A stretch of DNA of 64,000 nt, taken from contig NZ_CP170485.1 in assembly GCF_052055585.1 (NCBI RefSeq), positions 558,001 to 622,000 of the forward strand, read 5' to 3'. Source of the DNA: Oceanicaulis sp052055585 (GTDB lineage: Bacteria; Pseudomonadota; Alphaproteobacteria; Caulobacterales; Maricaulaceae). The notes below the pieces were generated by a model. That model ran no database searches. It was not told where the DNA came from and worked only from the letters and a program-made list of their open reading frames with translations. Below, piece by piece: positions 49,627 through 58,774 of the stretch. Numbering within the stretch: position 1 is the stretch's first letter; the number at the start of each line of letters is the position of its first letter. A program made the position numbers and the translations under genes.

Positions 49627-52600
49627 ATGCAAAGACGAACTAACCTGAGCGGGTATGGGGCCCGCTTAAAAGAGCCGGGGCTCAGTCGCCTGGCGGGACT
49701 GACGGGCGCGGCCTTGTCCGTGCTTCTGGGCGCCAGCGCCTCGGCGGTGGATGTGACCAGCAAACCCTCATCGCTGACCTATCAGGATGTGTCCGGCTAC
49801 TGCCATGTCACGGCCGCCGCCAACAGCTTCGAGGTGTTTGGTCGCAATCAGGACACGGGCAATCTCGATACCTTCGATTTTGCGATCTACAACGCCTCAG
49901 GCCTCAACCAGGTCTGGGGATCAAACCTGAGTGTCCAGGATAACTTCACCCAGCAATTGCCGGCGGAGACCATTGCGATAACGCTCTTCAGCGGTCCGGC
50001 CCCGCTGTATTTCGGCATTGTGGATACGGGCGCGGCCAGCGTTGCAGGGCCTGCGGGCGGCACGGTGGTCGCCGGCGTAGAGCTTGACCAGGCCGCCATG
50101 TACGCGGCAGGCGGGCGTTGCCGAGTCCTCGCCAATGCCATGGACACCACGGCGCCGACCGTGACCAGCATTGTCCGGCGTCAGGTGGAAAACACGGATG
50201 CGGACTCCCTGACCTGGCGGGTCACCTTCTCCGAAGCGGTGCGCAATCTCAGCGGTGCGGATTTCGCGGTGACCGGCGCCACCGTCACCTCGAAAACTTT
50301 TCAGGTCATATCCTCCTCCGTATATGACATCACTGTCAGCGGCGGCACGTTGACCAACCTGCCCAGCGGCACGGTGGGGCTGGGCTTTGCCGGCGGTCAG
50401 GATATCGAGGACCTCTCGGCCAATGCGCTGACAAACACCACCCCGACCGGCTCGAACGAGACCTATAACGTCACCAACGCGGCCGACACGACCGCACCCC
50501 TCGTCAAGAACGTATTCCGCAACAATCCGGCGACCGCGACCACCAGTTCAGACTCCCTGGAGTGGCGCGTGACCTTCTCTGAAGACGTCGCCAATGTGGA
50601 CGCCAATGACTTTGTCGTGAACGGAACCACGGTGGCGATGATCTCCTACAGCCAGGTCTCGGCTTCGGAGTATCTGATCGAGGCCTCTGGCGGCGCGCTG
50701 GTGAACCTGCCCAATGGCACGGTGAGTCTGGGCTTTGCTGGCGGGCAGAATATTGCGGACCTCGCGGGGAATGCGCTGACCAACACCACGCCCGGGAGCG
50801 CCAACGAGACCTATACGGTCACCAATTCGGCGCCGGTGAACCAGGCGCCGGTGATCTCCAGCGTGACCGCGTCTGAACCCACGGCGTATTTCGACCCGAA
50901 CGCCAGCTCGGCGAACCGCGTGTCCGTGGTTCTGACCGCGCGGTATTCGGACGCCGATGGCGATACGCTGACCGCAAGTTTCCAGCGTCAGAGCGGGCCC
51001 GCCTCCACGTCTGACAGCCCCAGCGTCAGCTCCACTCGTTTGCGTCAGACCTTCTATCAGCCTGCGAGCGCGGGTGTTGCGGTCTATGATGCGACGGTGA
51101 GCGACGGTAATGGCGGCTCGGATTCCGGTCAGGTCTCGGTGAACTGGGTGGTGAACACGCCTCCGACGGCGAGCGGCCCGACCGATCAGAGCCCCGCTGG
51201 CGTGCTGCAACTGGGTACGGTCCTGACCCTGAGCGCGGGCGCCGTGAACGACGCCGATGGTCAGCCCCTGACCTACACCTGGACGCAGACGGGCGGTCCT
51301 GACGTGACCCTGAGCGATTCCAGCGCGGCCAACCCGACCTTCCCTGCGCCTGCAGGCGGCGGCAGCTTCACCTTTGATGTGGTCATCTCTGATGGCGTGA
51401 ACTCCATCACCCGCACGATCACCATGACTGTGGACGTCGAGAACCAGCCTCCTGTGGCGCAGCCGGACTTCGGTTCGCAGAACGGCAATGCCACTGGCGA
51501 TTCCTCGTCTGGCGATGTCGTGGTCGAGCCGGGCGCACCGGTCTATCTTGATGGCCGTAGCTCCACCGACCCTGAAGGCCGCACCCTGAGCTATGTCTGG
51601 CGTCAGATCTCGGGCACGCCGGTGCAGCTGTTCGACGGTGACAAGCCGATCGCCTATTTCCTTCTGCCAGAAGCGACTGCGACGCCGGCTTCATCTGCGG
51701 CAATGGGGACGGCTTCGGCGTCCTCGCCCCAGGTGACGCCCGTGCTGTCCGACATCGTGTTTGGCCTGGTTGTGTCTGATGGCGAGCTGTCCTCTGCCGA
51801 GGCGACCCTGACGCTGGATGTCAGCACCAATAGCCGTCCTGTGCCGCAAGCCGGCGGGGACCGTGTCCTGCACGGTCTGGACAATGGCGACACGGTTCAG
51901 CTTGACGCCACCGCCAGCTCTGACGCTGATGGCGATGCACTCAGCTATGCCTGGTCCATCATCAGCGGCAATGCCAGCCTGAATGACGCGACCATCGCCC
52001 AGCCGATGCTGACCTATCACGGCTCCAACTCTGATGGCGTGGACGATGTGGTCGAGCTGGTACTGGTCGTGAGCGATGGCGTCTTTGACAGTGCGCCGCT
52101 CGCCCTGACCTACACTTTCCAGGACAACCGCGCGCCGATCGCCAATGCCGGCGCCAATATCTCAGGCATTGACGGCGGTGAGGTTGTCACCCTGAACGGT
52201 TCGGCCTCCACGGACCCGGACGGGGATGCGCTGAGCTATCGCTGGACGCAGGTTTCGGGCCCGACCGTGACCCTGTCTGACGCCAACACGGCCTCTCCGA
52301 GCTTCACCGCTCCGGATGTGGACGCCAACACCCAGCTGGTCTTCGAGCTGGTCGTCAGTGACGGCAGCGTGGACAGCGTTGCGTCGCAGGTGACCGTTTC
52401 GGTGCGCCCGGTGGGCTCGATCACCATTCTCACCCAGTCCATGGGCGGGGATTCCAGCTTCACCTATGTGTCCAGCCTGTCGGCCCTGTCCGGTTCGGTC
52501 GGCACGTCCGGCGGTCAGGCCATGCTGGTCGCTGACGCCGTGGGTGCAGGCCGCTATTCGGTGACCCTGCAGGACCCGCGCGACAGCGGTTATGCGCTGA

Positions 52601-53718
52601 CGGCTCTGGCCTGCACCGATGCGGACTCCGAAGGCTCCGTCAGCTCTGGCGAAGCGGTGATCAACCTGGCCCCGGGCGAGGATGTGACCTGTACCTTCAC
52701 CGTGGTGAATAGCCGGGGCGCCGCCCAGGAAGCCATTCAACAGATGCAGGCCCAGCGTGGCGCGCTTCTGCTGAGCAATGGCCCCTCCGCCGCGCGTCGT
52801 CTGGAGCGTGTGAATGGCGCGCAGGTGCGTCAGAGCGGCGTTCAGGTCGCAGGCCTGCAGCTGATGGACGGCCAACGTGCGCCCGTCAGCCTGTCCATGA
52901 CCGATGCCGCCTCCTCTCTGGCGATGAGCCTGAGCAGCCTGCTGGGCGAGTCTGCGTCCACTGGCAAAGGCAGCTTTGACCTGTGGGGCGAGCTGACCCT
53001 GGCCGAGTTCGACAGCGCCGGTAAGAGCGGCGACTTCTCGCTGCTCTATCTGGGTGCGGACTACATGGTCACCGACCGTCTTCTGGTCGGCGTGCTGGCG
53101 CAGATCGACACGTTCGACAGCTCCAGCGCCAGCACTGTGGGCGATGGCAAGGGCGACGGCTTCATGGTCGGCCCCTACGCCACCGCGCGCCTTGCGGACA
53201 ATCTGTACGCCGATGTCCGGATCGCCTGGGGTGAAGCGGACAACGAGATCAACCCGCTGGGCACGTTCGTGGACGAGTTCGACACCAGCCGCGTGCTGTT
53301 CTCGGGCAGCCTGACGGGCGACTATGAACTTGGCGGTTCGCTGAGCCTGCGTCCGACTGTGGAGTATCGCAGCTTCAACGAAACCCAGAAGGCCTACACG
53401 GACTCTCTGGGCGTTCTGATCCCGGAAAGCGAGCTGAGCCTGAACGAGCTGAGCTTTGCGCCGATGCTGCAAACCCGTCACCAGCAACTGGACGGGGATG
53501 TGTGGACCGCCTTCATCGAAGCAGAAGGCATCTACAATTTCGGCGACACGGTGGTTGGCGTCTTTGACGAGGACTTCCGGGTCCGCTTCGAAGGCGGCGT
53601 CGACTGGGCGTCCGAAAACGGCTTCCGGGTTTCAGTCAAAGCCTTCCTGGATGGCGTTGGCGCGGACGAGTTTGAAGCGCACGGCGTGCGCTTCGCGGTC
53701 AGCCGGACCTTCCACTAG
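49627..53718 (+). CDS. Autotransporter with Ig-like/PKD repeats and C-terminal beta-barrel
   Basis: A 1363-residue secreted protein. A long signal peptide ends near LGASASA (about residue 40). Two Ig-like repeats of 116-residue period share LGFAGGQ(D/N)I and LTNTTP; then several PKD/REJ-like domains with repeated D-A-D-G-D-x-L-S/T-Y motifs run to about residue 950, followed by a short linker domain with two Cys. Residues ~1110-1363 alternate aromatic and polar residues and end in Phe-His, as in autotransporter barrels. The passenger is probably an adhesin. ATG 49627 follows GGGAC; it is divergent from the anchored-protein/regulator operon. A strong terminator follows. Confidence 0.85.
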   Translation: MQRRTNLSGYGARLKEPGLSRLAGLTGAALSVLLGASASAVDVTSKPSSLTYQDVSGYCHVTAAANSFEVFGRNQDTGNLDTFDFAIYNASGLNQVWGSNLSVQDNFTQQLPAETIAITLFSGPAPLYFGIVDTGAASVAGPAGGTVVAGVELDQAAMYAAGGRCRVLANAMDTTAPTVTSIVRRQVENTDADSLTWRVTFSEAVRNLSGADFAVTGATVTSKTFQVISSSVYDITVSGGTLTNLPSGTVGLGFAGGQDIEDLSANALTNTTPTGSNETYNVTNAADTTAPLVKNVFRNNPATATTSSDSLEWRVTFSEDVANVDANDFVVNGTTVAMISYSQVSASEYLIEASGGALVNLPNGTVSLGFAGGQNIADLAGNALTNTTPGSANETYTVTNSAPVNQAPVISSVTASEPTAYFDPNASSANRVSVVLTARYSDADGDTLTASFQRQSGPASTSDSPSVSSTRLRQTFYQPASAGVAVYDATVSDGNGGSDSGQVSVNWVVNTPPTASGPTDQSPAGVLQLGTVLTLSAGAVNDADGQPLTYTWTQTGGPDVTLSDSSAANPTFPAPAGGGSFTFDVVISDGVNSITRTITMTVDVENQPPVAQPDFGSQNGNATGDSSSGDVVVEPGAPVYLDGRSSTDPEGRTLSYVWRQISGTPVQLFDGDKPIAYFLLPEATATPASSAAMGTASASSPQVTPVLSDIVFGLVVSDGELSSAEATLTLDVSTNSRPVPQAGGDRVLHGLDNGDTVQLDATASSDADGDALSYAWSIISGNASLNDATIAQPMLTYHGSNSDGVDDVVELVLVVSDGVFDSAPLALTYTFQDNRAPIANAGANISGIDGGEVVTLNGSASTDPDGDALSYRWTQVSGPTVTLSDANTASPSFTAPDVDANTQLVFELVVSDGSVDSVASQVTVSVRPVGSITILTQSMGGDSSFTYVSSLSALSGSVGTSGGQAMLVADAVGAGRYSVTLQDPRDSGYALTALACTDADSEGSVSSGEAVINLAPGEDVTCTFTVVNSRGAAQEAIQQMQAQRGALLLSNGPSAARRLERVNGAQVRQSGVQVAGLQLMDGQRAPVSLSMTDAASSLAMSLSSLLGESASTGKGSFDLWGELTLAEFDSAGKSGDFSLLYLGADYMVTDRLLVGVLAQIDTFDSSSASTVGDGKGDGFMVGPYATARLADNLYADVRIAWGEADNEINPLGTFVDEFDTSRVLFSGSLTGDYELGGSLSLRPTVEYRSFNETQKAYTDSLGVLIPESELSLNELSFAPMLQTRHQQLDGDVWTAFIEAEGIYNFGDTVVGVFDEDFRVRFEGGVDWASENGFRVSVKAFLDGVGADEFEAHGVRFAVSRTFH

Positions 53719-53741
53719 GTCCTGATCGTACTCGACGAAGG

Positions 53742-53773
53742 ATGGCGGGGCTCTCGGGCCCCGCCATTTTTTT
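53742..53773 (+). terminator. Strong intrinsic terminator after the autotransporter gene
   Basis: ATGGCGGGGC pairs with GCCCCGCCAT around TCTCGG, followed by T7. Confidence 0.88.
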
Positions 53774-53826
53774 ATGGCGACGCCCCACGGTCTCGCGCCC
53801 AAGGTGCGGCACACGCGCGCGGGGCA

Positions 53827-53869
53827 GTGACAAGTCTCCAACACTTATCTATTTTGATAAGTGACAAGT
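53827..53869 (+). promoter_or_regulatory. Promoter and operator of the RND efflux operon
   Basis: GTGACA (53827), 17 nt and TATTTT (53850) form a promoter. CACTTATC-TATTTT-GATAAGTG is a perfect 8-bp dyad (53842-53863) with the -10 box as its loop. AGTGACAAGT is repeated directly at 53826 and 53860. The binding repressor is not encoded nearby. Confidence 0.6.
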
Positions 53870-53913
53870 GCGCCGGGCGTGAGTCCCGCTGATAGCGCAC
53901 AAGGAGGACATGC

Positions 53914-54918
53914 ATGATCCGATCGATGGTGCTGGCATCGCTCGCCCTGGTTCTGGGCCCGGCTGCAGGCTGGGCGCAAAACGCCGCTTATGATCCGTTC
54001 GAGGTCCGGGAGACCTTCATCCGGGATCAGAAAGCCGTGTTCGCCACGGTTCAGAGCGTGGATGTGACCATGGCGCGGGCGCGCCTGTCGGGCACGATCG
54101 GCGAGCTGCGCATTGATGAAGGCGACCGAGTCGAGGCGGGTCAGGTGCTGGCCGTCGTGGTGGATGATCAGCTTGCGCCGCAGATCGGTTCACTCAATTC
54201 CCAGCTCGCTGCTGTGACGGCTCAGCTGGATCAGGCGCGGGCCGATCTTGCGCGCGATGAACGCCTGTTTGAGCGGGGTCTTGTGGCCGAAGCGCGCCTT
54301 GAAGCCGCGCGCACCCAGGTCGAGGTTTATGAAAATCAGGTGGCTTCCGCGCGCCAGCAACGCGCCGTCACCGTCCAGCGGTCGCGTGAAGGCGATGTGC
54401 TGGCCCCCGCCACCGGGGTGGTCCTGTCCGTTCCGGTCACTGCCGGCTCTGTCGTCATGCCGGGCGAGCAGATCGCCGAGATCGCGACCGATCTATATGT
54501 GCTTCGCCTGTCGGTGCCGGAGCGCCATGCCCGCTTCATCGCCGAGGGGGATCCGGTCCAGCTGGATGCAGACGGCGCGTCCGAGGACGGCCTCGCCAAC
54601 ACCGGCACGATCCGCCAAGTCTATCCGCGCATCGAGGCGGGCCGCGTCACCGCGGACGCTGTCGTGGAAGGGCTCGGAGATTTCTTTGTGGGCGAACGCG
54701 TCCGCGTTCTGATCCACACTGATTCCCGACCGGGCATTCTCATTCCCTCCGAGCTGATCGATACCCGCTACGGGCTTGATTATGTCAGCGTGCTTGATGC
54801 GGAGGATCACCCTCATGACGTGGTGGTCCAACGCGGCGGCGTGCACTCTGATGAAGAGGGCGCCCTGGTTGAAATCCTGTCCGGCCTGAAGCCGGGTGAC
54901 CGTCTGGTGCAGCCATGA
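53914..54918 (+). CDS. RND efflux periplasmic adaptor
   Basis: A 334-residue membrane fusion protein with a Sec signal peptide (about residues 1-22), lipoyl-like half motifs (ARARLSGTIGELRIDEGDRV and VLAPATGVVLSVPVTAGSVV), a short coiled-coil hairpin between them (Ala/Arg/Glu-rich, residues ~85-150) and beta-barrel and membrane-proximal domains. It connects the RND pump to an outer-membrane channel. CAAGGAGG precedes the ATG. Its stop overlaps the pump start by 4 nt. No outer-membrane factor gene is adjacent, so TolC-like partner usage is inferred. Confidence 0.88.
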   Translation: MIRSMVLASLALVLGPAAGWAQNAAYDPFEVRETFIRDQKAVFATVQSVDVTMARARLSGTIGELRIDEGDRVEAGQVLAVVVDDQLAPQIGSLNSQLAAVTAQLDQARADLARDERLFERGLVAEARLEAARTQVEVYENQVASARQQRAVTVQRSREGDVLAPATGVVLSVPVTAGSVVMPGEQIAEIATDLYVLRLSVPERHARFIAEGDPVQLDADGASEDGLANTGTIRQVYPRIEAGRVTADAVVEGLGDFFVGERVRVLIHTDSRPGILIPSELIDTRYGLDYVSVLDAEDHPHDVVVQRGGVHSDEEGALVEILSGLKPGDRLVQP

Positions 54919-57900
54919 AACTGGGACTGTCCGGACATCTGGCGAAGGGGTTCATCCGCTCGCCGCTCACCCCGCTGTTTCTTCTGGCCGCTTTGGGGCT
55001 GGGGCTGATTGCGCTCCTGACCATCCCGCGTGAGGAAGAGCCGCAAATCTCGGTGCCCATGATCGACATCATGGTGCGCGCGGATGGGCTGGCCGCGTCT
55101 GACGCCGTCGAGCTGATCACCGAGCCGCTCGAAGCGATCATCTCGGGCATTTCCGAGGTGGAGCACACCTATTCCAACACCATGGATGATCAGGTTCTGG
55201 TGACGGCCCGTTTCAAGGTGGGCGTGGCCGAGGACCTTGCTGTCCTGCGGGTTCATGAGGAAATCCGCGGTCATTACGACCAGTTGCCGCTGGGCGTGCC
55301 CGAGCCGTTGATCGTGGCGCGCGGCATCAATGACGTGCCGATCCTGACCCTGACCCTGAGCCCGGAGCCGGGCTTTGGGGAACGCTGGACGGATGCATCC
55401 CTGCTGACGCTGACCGAAGAACTGCGGTCGCGGCTGACCTCGGTGGACGGCTCGGGCCTCAGCTTCATTGTGGGCGGTCGGGCCGATCAGGTTCGCATCG
55501 AGCCTGATCCGGAGCGTCTGGCGCTTTATGGCGTCACCTTGCAGCAGCTGGCGGGCAAGATCGCGTCGGCCAATTCCGCTTTCCCCGTGCGCCCGGTCTA
55601 CCAGAACGGTGCAGTGGCGCAAACCCTTGTGGGGGAAACCCTGCGCGATCCGGCCTCCATCGGCCTTCTTCTCCTGACAACGCGTGACGGACGCCCCGTC
55701 TATGTCCGCGATGTGGCGGACGTGGTGATCGGGGCTCAACCCTCCGATCACCGCGTCTGGTCCCTCAGCCGGGACAGCGACGCCCATGCCGAGGAGGCAC
55801 ATGGCGCGACCGGAGAGTGGACGCGTGCGCCGGCGGTGACGCTGGCGCTGGCCAAGCGCCCCGGCGCGAATGCGGTCGTGGTGGCCGAACAGGTTCTTGA
55901 AACGGTGGACAGCCTGCGCGGGACGCTGATCCCGGACGGGGTGAAGGTCGAGATCACCCGCAACTATGGTGAAACCGCCGCGGAGAAAGCCAACGAGTTG
56001 TTCTTCCACCTTGGCCTCGCCACGGTCTCCATCGTCGTGCTGATCGCGCTGATGGTGGGCTGGCGTGAATCCATCGTGGTGCTGGTGGTTATCCCCACCA
56101 CCATCCTGCTGACGCTGTTTGCCTCCAATACGCTCGGCTTCACCATCAACCGGGTCAGCCTGTTCGCGCTGATCTTCTCCATCGGTATTCTGGTGGATGA
56201 CGCCATTGTGGTGATCGAGAACATCGCCCGCCACTGGGCGATGAAGGATGGCCGCAATCCCGTTGACGCCGCCGTGCAGGCCGTCGCCGAAGTGGGCAAT
56301 CCCACCATTGTCGCGACCCTGACCGTGGTGGCGGCGCTGTTGCCCATGCTGTTCGTGTCGGGCCTGATGGGCCCCTACATGGCGCCGATCCCGATCAACG
56401 CGTCAGCTGCGATGATCTTCTCCTTCTTTGTCGCCATGCTGATCACGCCCTGGCTGATGGTGAAGATCGCCAGCAATGCCGGCGAACACGCCCATGGCGC
56501 TGAGGACAGCGAGACCCGTCTGGGGCGCGCCTACCGGTCTATTGCCGGATGGGTGGTGCATAGCCGGGCCCGCGCCTGGACCTTCCTGATCGGGGCGGGC
56601 GTGATGACGCTGGTCATCATGATGATGATCCCGGTCGGGCTGGTGACGGTCAAACTCCTGCCCTTCGACAACAAGTCCGAATTCCAGGTCATTGTGGACC
56701 TGCCTGAAGGCGCGAGCCTTGAGGATACCGAACGCGTGCTCTTTGAAGCCGCTGACGTCCTGTCGGGTGTGGAAGAGGTGATGTCGATCCAGGCCTATGC
56801 CGGCACGTCTGCGCCCTTCAACTTCAACGGTCTGGTGCGCCACTACTTCTTCCGCACGAACCCCGAGCAGGGCGATCTGCAGGTCAATCTCGCCTCGCGG
56901 CATCACCGCTCGCGCCAGAGCCATGACATCGCCCTCGAGGCGCGCGAACTTCTGAGCCATATCGCCATGCCCGAAGGCACGGTGATCAAGGTGGCGGAAA
57001 CCCCGCCCGGACCGCCTGTTCTGGCGACCTTGCTGGCCGAGATCTATGGCCCCGATGGCGAGACCCGCCGTGCGGTGGCTTCTGAAGTGCGCCGCATTTT
57101 TGAAGCGGTCGACTACATCGTGGATGTGGACGACAGCTTTGGCGCCAGCAGGCCGCGGCTTCAGATCGTGCTCGATCAGGACAATCTCGAATTTTACGGC
57201 GTGGAGCAGGGCGATGTCTTCGACACGCTGCGTATCCTTCTGGATGGCCGCGCGGTGGGGTACGCCCAGCAGGGCGATGACCGCAATCCGCTGGCGATCA
57301 CGATTGATCTGCCCCGGTCCGGCCGGGTCTGGACCGAGCGCCTTCTGTCAACGCCGGTTCCTGCGAACCTCTTGCCGGGGGATCGCACCATCGTCGAGCT
57401 CGGGGATGTGGTGAGCGTGCGCGAGGTTGAGGGCTCGCCCGTGATCTATCGCCGCGATGGCCGCTTTGCCGACATGGTGATGGGCGAGCTGGCGGGCCGT
57501 TATGAAGCGCCGATCTATGGCATGGGCGCTGTGGCCGAACGGATCGAGAGCGAGAGCTGGCCTGAAGACCTGCCGCGACCGGACATCCGCCTGTTTGGTC
57601 AACCGCTCAGCGATGACGCGCCGACCCTTCTGTGGGATGGCGAATGGGAGATCACCTATGTGACCTTCCGCGATATGGGCGCGGCCTTCATGGTGGCGCT
57701 GGCGGGCATCTATGTGCTGGTGGTCGCCCAGTTCGGCTCCTTCCGGGCGCCATTGGTGATCCTGACCCCTGTGCCCCTGACGCTCATCGGCATCCTGATC
57801 GGTCACGCCCTGTTCGGTGCGCCATTCTCGGCCACGTCCATGATCGGTTTCATCGCCCTTGCGGGGATCATCGTGCGGAACTCGATCCTTCTGGTGGACT

Positions 57901-58178
57901 TCATCCGCCATGAGGCGCGAGCCGACGAGACGCTGCGCGAAACGGTGCTGAGGGCCGGGGCGATTCGCTTCAAACCGATCCTTCTGACCGCTCTGGCGGC
58001 GATGCTGGGCGCGTCGGTGATCCTGTTTGACCCGATCTTCCAGGGGCTGGCGATTTCGCTTCTGTTCGGGCTGTTGTCCTCGACCTTGCTGACCCTGCTG
58101 GTGATCCCGGCGGTCTATGTGGTCTTCAAGGATCCGGACACGCCGTATCAGGGTGATGTGAAAAAACCGCAGGCCTGA
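54915..58178 (+). CDS. RND-family efflux pump inner-membrane protein
   Basis: A 1087-residue AcrB-type pump with twelve hydrophobic helices and two large periplasmic loops. GILVDDAIVVIENI in helix 4 holds the conserved Asp pair of the proton relay, and PREEEPQISVPM is the N-terminal porter signature of this subgroup. The substrate may be drugs, lipids or metals; the D-D relay fits a multidrug or lipophilic exporter more than a heavy-metal pump. It is translationally coupled to the adaptor gene, and about 115 nt then follow before the next gene. Confidence 0.91.
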   Translation: MKLGLSGHLAKGFIRSPLTPLFLLAALGLGLIALLTIPREEEPQISVPMIDIMVRADGLAASDAVELITEPLEAIISGISEVEHTYSNTMDDQVLVTARFKVGVAEDLAVLRVHEEIRGHYDQLPLGVPEPLIVARGINDVPILTLTLSPEPGFGERWTDASLLTLTEELRSRLTSVDGSGLSFIVGGRADQVRIEPDPERLALYGVTLQQLAGKIASANSAFPVRPVYQNGAVAQTLVGETLRDPASIGLLLLTTRDGRPVYVRDVADVVIGAQPSDHRVWSLSRDSDAHAEEAHGATGEWTRAPAVTLALAKRPGANAVVVAEQVLETVDSLRGTLIPDGVKVEITRNYGETAAEKANELFFHLGLATVSIVVLIALMVGWRESIVVLVVIPTTILLTLFASNTLGFTINRVSLFALIFSIGILVDDAIVVIENIARHWAMKDGRNPVDAAVQAVAEVGNPTIVATLTVVAALLPMLFVSGLMGPYMAPIPINASAAMIFSFFVAMLITPWLMVKIASNAGEHAHGAEDSETRLGRAYRSIAGWVVHSRARAWTFLIGAGVMTLVIMMMIPVGLVTVKLLPFDNKSEFQVIVDLPEGASLEDTERVLFEAADVLSGVEEVMSIQAYAGTSAPFNFNGLVRHYFFRTNPEQGDLQVNLASRHHRSRQSHDIALEARELLSHIAMPEGTVIKVAETPPGPPVLATLLAEIYGPDGETRRAVASEVRRIFEAVDYIVDVDDSFGASRPRLQIVLDQDNLEFYGVEQGDVFDTLRILLDGRAVGYAQQGDDRNPLAITIDLPRSGRVWTERLLSTPVPANLLPGDRTIVELGDVVSVREVEGSPVIYRRDGRFADMVMGELAGRYEAPIYGMGAVAERIESESWPEDLPRPDIRLFGQPLSDDAPTLLWDGEWEITYVTFRDMGAAFMVALAGIYVLVVAQFGSFRAPLVILTPVPLTLIGILIGHALFGAPFSATSMIGFIALAGIIVRNSILLVDFIRHEARADETLRETVLRAGAIRFKPILLTALAAMLGASVILFDPIFQGLAISLLFGLLSSTLLTLLVIPAVYVVFKDPDTPYQGDVKKPQA

Positions 58179-58234
58179 GTCGAAAAAAGGGAACTCAACG
58201 AAACTTGAACCGTTCTGGTTGCCGGGCGGACACC

Positions 58235-58250
58235 TTAAGCATAGGTTAAC
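58235..58250 (+). promoter_or_regulatory. CtrA-type box before a three-gene envelope operon
   Basis: TTAA-GCATAGG-TTAAC is a full TTAA-N7-TTAA match, followed at once by another TTAA (58252-58255). It lies 44 nt before the chosen start at 58295. Confidence 0.58.
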
Positions 58251-58294
58251 CTTAACAGAGGGTGGACGCTTGGGTGAGGCGGGGACAGGCGCGC

Positions 58295-58774
58295 ATGAAC
58301 GATCAGGATCGTTATTCCTACGGACTGGCCTGGCTCTGGGCTCTCATCGGGGTGATTGTGATCATCCTGCTGATTTTCGGCGGCTGGCGGCTGACCGTCA
58401 TCCTCTGGGGCAGTGAGGATGAGGACCCGATCTATCAGGCCTGCACCGAGACCTATGGCGACAATAATTGCCAGTGCTTCGCCGGGATTCTGAGCGTTCA
58501 GCTCTCCCAATACGCCTATCAGTCCTATGTGCGTGATCTGGAGCGCGACACCTATCGTCGGCGGTATTTCGACGGTCGTCTGGCGCAGAACAGCTTTACC
58601 GGGCGCGATGCGCGGGTGTGCGTGGATGCATCCGATATCTGCGGCGTGCCGGTCTGCGAGCCGCCCCGCTATGACTATTATCAGGACAGCTATGGCGCGG
58701 ATGGCGCCTATGCACCGCAAAGCCAGGAGCGCCCCTATGGCGCCAGTAGCGGGACGTGGGGTGAGGATCAATGA
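58295..58774 (+). CDS. Membrane protein with Tyr-rich periplasmic part, first gene of envelope operon
   Basis: A 159-residue protein: one membrane helix (about residues 10-35, WLWALIGVIVIILLIFGGWR) then a ~120-residue part with three Cys pairs (ACTETYGDNNCQC; VCVDASDICGVPVC) and a Tyr/Ser-rich tail. ATG 58295 is favoured; an upstream GTG at 58262 is also in frame. Its stop overlaps the next start by 4 nt. With the CtrA-type box upstream, cell-cycle-linked envelope expression is inferred. No family was recognised. Confidence 0.65.
   Translation: MNDQDRYSYGLAWLWALIGVIVIILLIFGGWRLTVILWGSEDEDPIYQACTETYGDNNCQCFAGILSVQLSQYAYQSYVRDLERDTYRRRYFDGRLAQNSFTGRDARVCVDASDICGVPVCEPPRYDYYQDSYGADGAYAPQSQERPYGASSGTWGEDQ

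Noticed and set aside
54813..56234. Minus-strand frame inside the RND pump gene
   Set aside because: Composition is typical of an antisense shadow (Gln/His/Asp-rich) and no ribosome site precedes it.
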